Positions 10,301 to 16,582 of a stretch of 64,000 bases of DNA are shown one piece after another. This DNA comes from Plantactinospora sp040120695 (GTDB lineage Bacteria > Actinomycetota > Actinomycetes > Mycobacteriales > Micromonosporaceae), in NCBI RefSeq assembly GCF_040120695.1, contig NZ_JBEEAC010000021.1:62001-126000 (forward strand), in the 5' to 3' direction. The notes under the pieces are model-generated. The model searched no databases and had not been told where the DNA came from. It saw only the letters and a list, made by a program, of their open reading frames with translations. Every line of letters begins with the position of its first letter. Position 1 is the stretch's first letter. A program made the position numbers and the translations under genes.

Positions 10301-11149
10301 CTGTGGGACGAGTTGCGCGCCGGTTACCTCGGCCGGCCGCTGCCGCCGCTGCCGGCCCAGGCCCGTGACATCGTCCCCGCCACCCGCCCATCCGACCTGG
10401 CCTACTGGCGCCGGCAGTTGGCCGGGGTCCCGCTGGTGACACTGCCGCCCGACCGGTCACGGCCCCGTCGCCTGTCCGGCCATGGTGACCGGCTGTGTTT
10501 CCCGGTGCTGCCCGCGGCCGGGGCGACCCGGCTCGCCGAGTTCGCCCGGCAGCAGCGGGTCACCGAGTTCATGGTGCTGGCCACCGTGCTGTTCACCGTG
10601 CTCGCTGCGGCAAGCGGGGCGAGCGACCTGGCGATCGGGACGCCGGTGTCCGGGCGTCGGCGCCCGGAGGCCGACCCGCTCATCGGATTCTTCGCCAACA
10701 CCGTGGTGCTGCGGGTCGACCTGAGCGGTGACCCGGCGTTCGCCGCCGTGCTGCGCCGGGTTCGGGAGGTCACGCTCGCCGCCTTCGCCCATCAGGACGT
10801 GCCCTTCGAGGCCGTGGTGGAGGACCTCAACCCGACTCGCGGGCCGGGTCATTCCCCGCTGTTTCAGGTAATTTTCTCGGTGCGTGACGACCGCGGGCGC
10901 GGGCTCGACCTGCCGGGCATCGAGGCCGAGACCGTTGAGGTCCAGAACGGAACAGCCAAGTTCGATATCGATGTCACGATCGTGCGCGGCGACGACCGGG
11001 TCGACGGCACCGTCGAGTTCAGCACCGACCTGTACGACGCGACCACGGTCGCGGCGTTCGCCGAGAACTACCGGGCGCTCCTGGACACCGTCCTGGCGAG
11101 CCCGGAGACACCAACCCATGTCAACAATGCCGCAGGAGGACAATCATGA
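4301..11149 (+). CDS. nonribosomal peptide synthetase, two modules (partial C, A-T-C-A-T-C)
   Basis: Multidomain peptide synthetase of 2282 residues. The ATG at 4301 follows a GGGGAGGAG ribosome site. Domains: residues 60-215 resemble the C-terminal half of a condensation domain without an HHxxxDG site; A1 225-705 (HTSGSTGTPKG); T1 about 745-800 (FFAAGGTSL); C1 815-1245 with HHLASDA, the final Gly of HHxxxDG replaced by Ala; A2 1265-1765 (TSGSTGRPKG); T2 about 1780-1840 (FFALGGNSL); C2 1855-2275 with canonical HHAAFDG. No thioesterase, reductase or epimerase is present. By eye the pocket residues of A1 read D-V-Q-E-S-G-G-I-G and of A2 D-A-L-W-I-G-G-T-F; I do not assign substrates, though the Glu in A1 could suit a basic amino acid. 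The terminal C domain has no following A domain, so it probably condenses onto the stand-alone carrier encoded next, which overlaps by 4 bases. Confidence 0.93.
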   Translation: MSRVIERAASPARDSLATRRDAFLRRIHAIAAPSAPGHTGAATTAEQPTRFPEATATGPAPPPRRVRCVTVVPADTDPGPLLAAVVSTLGRYTGWPRVAIGLIRRTGGRALRGALDVTIERGDTLATIAARLTHVPPALDAAPRPVTVRLRTPGDLLDDGIVDGLVIEALPAAGRLTAEFESDRHDHDTVARFLRHCARTLDQPPDTPVFEVPLPGPSEVPPWTGATQPPDGVTLVDLFEATAARHPDRPAVGPLSYARLATEARRLGQHLRATVAAGPEDRIGVLISRGDPRWVIACLGVLYAGAAWVPLDPDTPPARVSALLDRATVKTTITDGRLAAHLAGRPVVDLDTEAGPIAAAADARPAGPVYAGNAAYVIHTSGSTGTPKGVIVPHAPVVNFVRAMARLFALTPADRILQYASPGFDVWVQEVFTALLTGASVWPVGDAQRLSLEELSRALERDRITVAELPPALMESMDADRFPDLRIASVGGEAFPASLVARWRTPRRRVVNGYGPTEATIGVIYHDCPAELRSAPPIGRPVDQHRAHVLDSRLRPVPLGAIGELYLGGAGLARGYLGDPAATAAAFVADPFGPPGVRLYRTGDLVRQDGAGELIFVGRRDRQAKVHGQRVELGEIEAALAAHPGVRRAVADLADERLSAYLVADRPLDPAALRRHLGERLPGYMVPGRLVQVAAIPVNANGKIDRTALASAFPAPAAAPSTAEPAHGIAAIVLRLFEECLRQPLPEPAETANFFAAGGTSLQVIRLLNRVRQELGVDVPVLRFLRDPTPATLSTLVGAGADTSRLVRAPDGAEVPLSAGQRGLWFLDRLGADPAAFHVLEAHLLLGPLDPRALRRAGESLVRRHEMLRTRITVQDGIPSLRLDPAGSLDWEQVELADVDRLPEVLRELWSRPFDLGAGRLMRVTLIRLGAHEHVLCLVAHHLASDARSTEVLFEELSHEYPAADAALPAPDARYADFAWWERERLASGALDDQLAYWRERLAGLPPTIELPLDRPRPTVPCHGGDTVRFEVAAEVTERARAISREAGTTLFVTLLTGFVALLARYSRTGDVVIGTPVANRTRPELDRTVGFVANMVVLRQDCTADPTFRNLLDAVKDTTLSAFAHQELPFERLVEHLEPARDLGRNPLFQVTFQSYEEPGARLRLTGLRTRGVPVAAPASQFDLSLVVQEGVDGRLTGSLVYRTALFDRSTAARVAGHYRTLLADGLARPDQRISRLDLLSAAERDELLVAGSGPGDVAAPTVDVLVAAHAAARPDAVAVVDAGCTLTYGELDAAANRLAHRLHRDGAGPGCRVGVFLDRGADLVVTLLAVLKSGAAYVPIEPTYPPARVGFMLTDSGAAVVVTERSLAGTLPDGTPQILLDEPPPEEPGLLPDAPPVRPDPDDLAYLMYTSGSTGRPKGVAVPHRAVTRLVRGLDRLRVGAEDTFLMLAPVAFDASTLEVWAPLSLGGRLVVHPPGAVDPKGLGELLRREAVSVLWLTAALTNLVVDTVPAALAPLRLLITGGEALSAPHIRRLAAAHPHMLIVNGYGPTETTTFATIHPVAATTDATSIPIGRPIGGTRVHVLDGRLRHVPAGIAGELYIGGAGLARGYHGQPGRTAERFVADPFGAPGTRLYRTGDLVRWTTDGVLEFLGRVDDQLKMRGFRIEPGEIVAELNRHPAVHDSFVLPRGGGITTELVAHVVTTEEPAVLAAHLRERLPSFMVPTAWVRTDALPLTASGKVDREALRRRGQDVDRAAEHLPPRTGAEIRVAEVWSRVLGCGRVGALDDFFALGGNSLLATRMAALVGKLFGVELPLITVFRHPTVAELAAELDRRHTDSAPAGPAVARAPDGRPAPLTPGQRALWFLDQLRPGVPAYNVPLVVRLTGELDVEALRAAVTRTVTRHEVLRSAFVLDDEHGPVQRVREPECVAPVLDDASDRPLAEARRVAEKAAASDAAEPIPLATGPLIRVRLVRVAPREHLLALTVHHAAFDGWSVGVLWDELRAGYLGRPLPPLPAQARDIVPATRPSDLAYWRRQLAGVPLVTLPPDRSRPRRLSGHGDRLCFPVLPAAGATRLAEFARQQRVTEFMVLATVLFTVLAAASGASDLAIGTPVSGRRRPEADPLIGFFANTVVLRVDLSGDPAFAAVLRRVREVTLAAFAHQDVPFEAVVEDLNPTRGPGHSPLFQVIFSVRDDRGRGLDLPGIEAETVEVQNGTAKFDIDVTIVRGDDRVDGTVEFSTDLYDATTVAAFAENYRALLDTVLASPETPTHVNNAAGGQS

Positions 11150-11409
11150 CCGCCGAACCGACCGCCGGCCCCGGTGCCGGTACGGAGCAGATCGTGCTGC
11201 GTATCTGGTCCGGCGTCCTCAAGAGGGACAGCACCGACGGCGACGAAGACTTCTTCGCCATCGGCGGCAACTCGATGACGGCCACGCTGGCCATCTACAA
11301 GCTGCGCGAGGAGTTCGGGGTCGAACTGCCGCTCATGCTGATCTTCGAGAACCCGACCGCGGTCGAACTGGCCAAGGCGATTGACGAACTGGTCGCGCAG
11401 AAGGGCTGA
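11146..11409 (+). CDS. stand-alone peptidyl carrier protein
   Basis: Free carrier protein of 87 residues. The phosphopantetheine attachment site is the serine in DFFAIGGNSMTA (about residue 44), followed by the helix III segment FGVELPLMLIFENPTAVELA. It starts ATG inside the last codons of the NRPS (ATGA overlap), so it is translated with it. The NRPS ends in a condensation domain, so this protein is the natural acceptor for its chain or carries an amino acid loaded in trans by an unlinked adenylation domain. No adenylation partner for it is visible in the window. Confidence 0.9.
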   Translation: MTAEPTAGPGAGTEQIVLRIWSGVLKRDSTDGDEDFFAIGGNSMTATLAIYKLREEFGVELPLMLIFENPTAVELAKAIDELVAQKG

Positions 11410-11439
11410 GTCGGCGATCGATGCGGGGGACTATCCGTT

Positions 11440-12274
11440 GTGGAACAGTCCGGCGATGAACGGTACCGGAAGACCCTGTCCCCGTCGGTCATGCTGGCCG
11501 ATGGCTGCGACGTTCGGATACGCGACAGTGGCGGGCGGTGGTTCCTGGACGCCCGGTCCGGGCTGTGGAACGTCACCCTCGGTTACGACCACCCAGCCGT
11601 CCCCGAAGCGATCAAGCGCCAGGTCGACGCGCTCCCGTACGCCACTCTGATCGGCTACGGGCGGCCGGCAGCGATCGCGGTGACGGCCGCCAACGCCCTT
11701 CTCCCGCACCTTCCGCGGCACCTGAACAAGGTTCGATACTGCAGCAACGGCTCCCAGGCGAATGAGACGCGGTGTTGCTGTCCCGGCTCCTGCACCGGGC
11801 GGCCGGCCAGCCGGACCGGACGGCGGTGCTCGGCATGTGGCGCGGCTTCCTCGGACTCGGCGCCGCCGGCGGCGCGCTCACCGGCCTGCCCTACGTCCAC
11901 CGGCAGGCCGGCCACTGCTGCCGGACGTGCGCCACGCGCCCGGCCCGTTCGAGCCGATGGGTGACGGATCGCGCAGCGACCTGGAGCGCACCATCGAAGA
12001 CTACGGGCCCGAGCGGGTCGCCGCGGTGGTGGTGGAGCCGATCGTCGGCGAGGGCGGCCACGTCCTCGGCGCAGACTATCCTCCTGCTCGGCAAGGGCCT
12101 GACCTCCGGGTACGCGCCGCTCGCCGCGGTGGTGCTGTCCGACGAGAAATTCGCGTATACGGCGGCCTGACCATCGCCCTGCTGCACGCGAACCGCCCCG
12201 GTCTGCGTGGGATGGCCGAGCAGCTCGCGGTGGCCGCCAGGAGTACGGTCAGGTCCGCGCTACCGGCGGACTGA
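11440..12274 (+). pseudogene. class III PLP-dependent aminotransferase, broken by frameshifts and an internal deletion
   Basis: The GTG at 11440 begins a good aminotransferase N-terminus (DARSGLWNVTLGYDHP, then CSNGSQANE at about residues 102-110). Shortly after 11770 the reading moves to another frame (LHRAAGQPDRTAVLGMWRGF), then near 11925 to a third (RTIEDYGPERVAAVVVEPIV), then near 12080 back (LLLGKGLTSGYAPLAAVVLS). The last piece holds the Lys expected to bind PLP. The segment with the conserved aspartate (normally DEV.TGFGRTG) between the last two pieces is missing. With at least three frame changes and a deletion this is not simple sequencing noise. In an intact cluster it would have supplied an amino group to a precursor or product. 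Its 3' end overlaps the end of the convergent radical SAM gene. Confidence 0.8.
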
Positions 12275-14201
12275 CCAGCAGCGGCAACGAACGGATTCGG
12301 CTCGCCTGGGCCGTCGTCTCCTCGTCCTCGACGCCCGGCTGGTCGCCGCCGCCGTCGTGCGCTCCGAGTACGAGGCTGAGCATCCGATCGTTCTCGACGA
12401 AGATCATCCCGTGGTCGCGAAGCCAGGCCAGCCGTACGTCGAGGTCAGCAGGGTCGTCCGGCCACTGCGCGGCGAGTTGGTCCGGCCGGGTCGGCGACGA
12501 CAGCCGGCGCAGGAGCCACACGGTGGCGTCGTCGACCCGGTGGGTGTGCGTGGTACCCGACCGGGAGTCGTGGATCAGCCAGCCGTCCGAGCCGACGAGC
12601 CGCAGATCGCGCGGCGCCGGGCCCGCCGTCGACCCGGACCAGGCACCGCGCCACCGCGCAACGAGATCCCGTAGCACACCGTGGTGTTTCGCCGACTCGA
12701 CCTGGTACGGCGCGATGCTGTGATCGGCGAAGAAGTAGGCGAGACTGGCGAGATCATCGACGTCGAAGGGGTAGGTGAGTCCGTAGTAGTCCATCGGATG
12801 CAGGTCGAGTCCGTATTCGTGCCGGCGGTTGAAGTACGGACTGAAGCGGTCGAAGCGCACCAAATAGACGCCGTGCGGCGGCGAGAGATGCGTGAGGAGC
12901 GGCAGGTCGACGCGGTATTTCTCGTACACCGACTCCGGCTCGCCGGGGAACCCGATGAGCAGGTTCCAGTCCGGCTCGATGCCGAACTCGCGGCAGTTCT
13001 TGAGGAACTGCAGGTTCTGGAAGACGGTGGTGCCCTTGCCCATCAGCCTCAGCGTGGAGGTCGCCAGCGCCTCGATGCCCGGCTGGACGGTGGTGACACC
13101 GGCCTTGGCCATCGTCGCCATGTCCTGGCGGCTGAGCGGCAGCTTCACCTCGTAGTAGATGTACGCACCCGGCGGCGGGGTCAGGTGCGGGAACACATCG
13201 CGGGTGTAGTTCCGGGGCATGACGTTGTCGGTGCAGTGGAAGGCCGCGCAGGTGGGGGCGAAGGTGAAGAGCCAGTTGAACTGTTCCAGGGCGGTCGGGG
13301 CCGCCATCGAGCGGTAGTTCATGCTCTGGCCGTTGAGGCCGCAGAACGTACAGTGCGAACGCTGCCCCCACCAACAGCCCCGGGAGGTCTCGAAGAACAG
13401 CGTCGGTTCGGCCGCGCTGGTGGCCTCCAGGGTGGGGTGGTCGGCCAGCGCCGTCAGGAACGCGCTGTAGTCGGGTGGGAAGAAGTCGTCGATATCGTGG
13501 CCGGTGCCGATCGCGTCCCGGTATCTGGGGTCCGTGCAGTTCCGCCGGGACAGGATGCCCCTTACGGAGTCGACCTCGGACAGGCTGGAATCGATCCGGT
13601 ACCTCAGGAACGTCGCGAACGTGTCGAGCGCTGGACCGGAGAAGACGTAGTCGAGCGACGGCACTCGGGCGGCGAGAACGCCGCCCATCGGTGCCTCGCA
13701 GTTCGCGCCTCCCATGATGGTGACGACGCCCGGATTCCGCTGCTTGATCATCGTCGCCAGCGCGATGCTCGGCCCGTTCTGAGCGAACATCGAGGTGAAT
13801 CCCACGATGTCGGCCTCGTCGAGGCGGTGCTTGGTGATGAGGTCGGCGCAGACGTCGGGAAGGCTGGTGCGACACTCCAGGATGAGGTTGCGGAACTCCG
13901 CCCACCGATCCCCCCGATAGAAACGGCGGAAGTACTCCTCCGTGTTGTCCGGGGCGTCCGGAAAAGCGAGATCGCGGAAGAGCCAGTCCCCCACCCCGGT
14001 GTGCAGATGATCGAGAAGCTCCGAGATGGACTCGTAGGTCGCAGCGCCGAGGTATTCGGCGAAGTCGACGTTCAGGTAGTGGACGTCGACCGAGACCTCG
14101 TCCCGGAAGTCGCGTTGAATGAGAGCCGAGAGTTGACTGAGCGCGAATGATGGTCGGTTCCATGCGGCGAACGGCATGTTCACCAGGGCTACCCGCAACA
14201 C
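12249..14201 (-). CDS. B12-dependent radical SAM protein, RiPP-maturation C-methyltransferase type
   Basis: Radical SAM enzyme of 650 residues. The N-terminal 200 or so look like a cobalamin-binding domain (VLRVALVNMPF start; ADIVGFTSMFAQNGPSIALA; VVTIMGGANCEAP). The iron-sulfur motif is C276-x7-C284-x2-C287 (CWWGQRSHCTFCGLNG). This spacing and the WWG/GLNG context are hallmarks of the RiPP maturation radical SAM C-methyltransferase family (TIGR03975, bacteriocin maturation radical SAM protein 1), not of the common CxxxCxxC enzymes. GTG at 14201 follows AAGGAG by 5 bases. It overlaps the end of a stand-alone carrier-protein gene. No precursor peptide gene was recognised, so a substrate bound to a carrier, or one made by the adjacent NRPS, is possible; that is inference. 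The last 20 or so residues may be read-through. Confidence 0.85.
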   Translation of the reverse strand: MLRVALVNMPFAAWNRPSFALSQLSALIQRDFRDEVSVDVHYLNVDFAEYLGAATYESISELLDHLHTGVGDWLFRDLAFPDAPDNTEEYFRRFYRGDRWAEFRNLILECRTSLPDVCADLITKHRLDEADIVGFTSMFAQNGPSIALATMIKQRNPGVVTIMGGANCEAPMGGVLAARVPSLDYVFSGPALDTFATFLRYRIDSSLSEVDSVRGILSRRNCTDPRYRDAIGTGHDIDDFFPPDYSAFLTALADHPTLEATSAAEPTLFFETSRGCWWGQRSHCTFCGLNGQSMNYRSMAAPTALEQFNWLFTFAPTCAAFHCTDNVMPRNYTRDVFPHLTPPPGAYIYYEVKLPLSRQDMATMAKAGVTTVQPGIEALATSTLRLMGKGTTVFQNLQFLKNCREFGIEPDWNLLIGFPGEPESVYEKYRVDLPLLTHLSPPHGVYLVRFDRFSPYFNRRHEYGLDLHPMDYYGLTYPFDVDDLASLAYFFADHSIAPYQVESAKHHGVLRDLVARWRGAWSGSTAGPAPRDLRLVGSDGWLIHDSRSGTTHTHRVDDATVWLLRRLSSPTRPDQLAAQWPDDPADLDVRLAWLRDHGMIFVENDRMLSLVLGAHDGGGDQPGVEDEETTAQASRIRSLPLLVSPPVART

Positions 14202-14563
14202 ACGAACTCCTTGTCTGACCGAGTCCTCGTCGGTCGGATCTGCTGGGGTTCTGGTCGGGGCGGGCACGCCGCATCTTCGCCACGATGTCGCCAAGCTCCC
14301 CGTAGGTGGAGTTGCCGAACACAGCGCGAAACGGCAGCGCCACGCCGCTGAGGTCGCGGATGGACGCGACCAGTCGTACCGCCGTGAGGGAGGTCACCAC
14401 CGGCGAAAAAGGAGTCCTCCTCCGGCTCGTTGGGTGCGGCCCCGAGCAACTCGGCCCACGCCCGTCCCACCACGTCTATCGCTGTCCCGATCTCCTCTGT
14501 CGCGACGGATCCGGACCCACCACTGTCCGACGCGGAGTCAGCGGGGATATCGGCCGACGACAT
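14189..14563 (-). pseudogene. stand-alone carrier protein gene, frameshifted at the phosphopantetheine site
   Basis: The frame starting ATG at 14563 (GGAAG 7 bases upstream) reads a carrier domain up to EEDSFFAGGD. Then one extra C near 14392 moves the remainder (SLTAVRLVASIRDLSG, then FRAVFGNSTYGELGDIV) into another frame, separating GGD from the serine that would carry phosphopantetheine. As written, translation runs on in the wrong frame to a TAG at 14191-14189. In the repaired frame no stop appears before the radical SAM gene, so a second lesion may exist. It could also be a one-base sequence error. Intact, it would be a second free peptidyl carrier, co-transcribed with the radical SAM gene. 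Confidence 0.72.
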
Positions 14564-14725
14564 CGTCATACTTCCGGATCTTACTCACGGCGAGCGGGAT
14601 CAGAAGCCTGTGCCGGTGCGGCCGCCGTTGGCAACCGGCCGTTTCGCTGGGCCGCGTACGCGAGCACCTGGCGCCGAACCTGGAAATCTCCGATCAGGTC
14701 CTCGCCCCTGCGGACTTCGGTGGTC

Positions 14726-14809
14726 ATGGTGTTCCGATTGACCTATCCGGTCACGATCCGCATGTTCGACGCCCTGCTACGCGCGGCCCGAACGGCGCCT
14801 TCCAAAGGT
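14726..14809 (+). mobile_element. N-terminal remnant of an IS481/IS3-type transposase
   Basis: Twenty-eight codons reading MVFRLTYPVTIRMFDALL and on to ARTAPSKG. This is the usual opening of a family of actinobacterial integrase-core transposases whose next residues are normally D.EILVLRH. Similarity stops at the cassette junction. The continuation of the same kind of protein (RHQVMILQRQLHGE) is found about 19.3 kb away at 34097 in the same orientation. From 14570 to 14725 I see no gene. Confidence 0.6.
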
Positions 14810-14900
14810 TCGTGACGTCCTCCGGGACGTCCGGGAACTGCGCGTACCCCTCGATGAGGTGCCGGCGCGCTTCGAGCTCGGGCACGAGCAGTCTGATCAT
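14802..14900 (-). pseudogene. truncated operon gene downstream of GH39, 5' end only
   Basis: An ATG at 14900 overlaps the TGA of the GH39 gene (ATGA). It opens a frame starting MIRLLVPELEARRHLIEGY and continuing AQFPDVPEDVTNLW. Its composition and tight coupling look like a real protein start, but it runs into the transposase remnant after about 33 codons. I read it as the next gene of the hydrolase operon, cut off when the cassette boundary formed. The family is not recognised. Confidence 0.5.
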
Positions 14901-16582
14901 GGCCTCATCCTGCCTGGCTCGTCGACCCCCCGATCCGGGCGCTGGCCGCCGGGGAGCGTCGGCGCGACCGAGGCGACCGCCCAGGCGGGCAGCGTGAGGT
15001 CGATGTCGAGGACGCCGTCGTCGCCGACGGTCAGCGTGCTGCGGTGGAGGCCGTCGGCGACGTGGCGCAGCTCGGCGGTCTGTTCCCGCGTGATGTTGAG
15101 CGGGGCGCCCATCTGGTACCAGGCCTCGGCGACGTTCCCGTGCTCCCAGTCGAGGATCTCCACGGTGAGCTCGGTGCCCGGGCGCAGCCCTTCGACCCGG
15201 TGCCGGACGCGGCGCTCGGGGCCCATCTCGGCGAGGGCTCGCGTCTCGGCGTAGCCGTTGCGGGACGCGAGCCCCGTCGTGCCCATCTCGGCGGGGTAGT
15301 TGTAGAAGATGGCCGACACGTCACCTGTCGCGGACGAGCGGGTGATGGCGCCGTCGGGCAGCTCGGCCAGGAGGCGGTCACCGAGGCGGTGGAGCATGAC
15401 CATCGCGTGGAACGTCGGCTTGTGCAGGCCGTTCTCGTTGACGAACCCGAAGCCTCCGTGGAAGGGGCCGATGCCGCCGCCGCCCTCCTCGAACACGTCG
15501 GTGAAGGTCCAGTAGGAGATCGAGTCGGCCAGCGGCGCGCCCTTGAGGAACGCCCGGACGATGTACGCGGCGGCGAAGAGCGTGTCGTGGATCGCGTCGC
15601 GACTCGACGGCGAGGTCGACCACTCGGTGATGTGCAACTCGGCGTCCGGGTACGGGCTGTTCTCGATGATATTGCGCAGGACCTGCAGGTCGACGTACGT
15701 GGCGTCCTTCTGGCGCGTGATCGCGCTGACGTTGCCCAGGGAGTCCGCCGCGTAGTCGGTCGGGTACAGGTGGGTGGAGAGGAAGTCGATCGGCAGCCCG
15801 CGCTGCGCGCAGTACTCGATCAGCTCGTGGATCCACACCGGCTGCCAGTCGAGCGCGTCGGGGTCGGTGGCCACCGCGGTCTCGACCTCGAGCGACGGGT
15901 CGTGGGTCTCTCCGGAGTAGCGGGCGTCGGGGACGAACACGCTCGTCGACGGGCCGCCGACCCGCAGCCGGGGGTCGATGGCTTTGATCGCGCGCGCCGT
16001 GGCCTCGTACAGCTCGAAGTACTCGGTGCGCGTCCCGGTCCAGAAGTTCGGCACGAGGTTCGGCTCGTTCCACACCTCGAACGGCCACTGCCGCACCTCG
16101 TCGATGCCGTACCGCTCGATCCAGTGCCGCACAGTGGCGTCGACCAGCGCGACCCAGCGGCCCATCTCCTTCGGCGGGCTGCAGTGTGCCTTCCACCAGA
16201 ACAGCGTCTCGGTCTGGGTGGCGAGCTGGCGCGGCATGAACCCGAGCTCCACGAACGGGCGGGCGCCCGCGTCGAGGATCGCGTCGAACACCTTGTCGAC
16301 ATACGCGAACGTGTAGACCGGCTCGGGCAGCGGCTGGTTCGGGCCGAAGCCGCCGCCGTTGTCCGTCCGGTAGACGAACATGTCGTCGTGGAACAGGCCG
16401 TGGAAGCGCACGTGCCGGGCGCCCAGCACCTGGACGGCTTCGCGGAAGTGCGCCTGCCAGTCCGCCCGCAACGCCTCGTTCGCGCGGCCAGCACCGACGC
16501 ACTCGTTCCACACGTGATGCAGCGGCACCTCGGCGGGTGCCTGTCCGTCGATCAGCAGGGCTGACGTCGCCTGCTCAGTCAT
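14897..16582 (-). CDS. GH39 family glycosidase (beta-xylosidase or arabinose-side-chain hydrolase)
   Basis: Glycoside hydrolase of 561 residues with a (beta/alpha)8 domain. Likely acid/base is the Glu in EVWNEPN (about residue 175) and nucleophile the Glu in HITEWS (about 319), the clan GH-A pattern. A beta-sandwich tail follows. No signal peptide, so it should act in the cytoplasm on imported oligosaccharides. Start ATG 16582 (MTEQATSALLIDG) has GAAGGAA upstream and overlaps the GH43 gene by 8 bases. GH39 includes beta-xylosidases, and some actinobacterial members release a galactosyl-arabinose disaccharide from arabinogalactan; the presence of GH36 and GH43 nearby leaves both open. It is the last intact gene of the minus-strand operon; its C-terminal tail is basic and may be altered by the nearby junction. 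Confidence 0.85.
   Translation of the reverse strand: MTEQATSALLIDGQAPAEVPLHHVWNECVGAGRANEALRADWQAHFREAVQVLGARHVRFHGLFHDDMFVYRTDNGGGFGPNQPLPEPVYTFAYVDKVFDAILDAGARPFVELGFMPRQLATQTETLFWWKAHCSPPKEMGRWVALVDATVRHWIERYGIDEVRQWPFEVWNEPNLVPNFWTGTRTEYFELYEATARAIKAIDPRLRVGGPSTSVFVPDARYSGETHDPSLEVETAVATDPDALDWQPVWIHELIEYCAQRGLPIDFLSTHLYPTDYAADSLGNVSAITRQKDATYVDLQVLRNIIENSPYPDAELHITEWSTSPSSRDAIHDTLFAAAYIVRAFLKGAPLADSISYWTFTDVFEEGGGGIGPFHGGFGFVNENGLHKPTFHAMVMLHRLGDRLLAELPDGAITRSSATGDVSAIFYNYPAEMGTTGLASRNGYAETRALAEMGPERRVRHRVEGLRPGTELTVEILDWEHGNVAEAWYQMGAPLNITREQTAELRHVADGLHRSTLTVGDDGVLDIDLTLPAWAVASVAPTLPGGQRPDRGVDEPGRMRP

Noticed and set aside
12754..14400. Long minus-strand frame containing the end of the second carrier domain
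   Set aside because: Only its first 45 or so residues are carrier-like; the rest is the radical SAM gene read out of frame.
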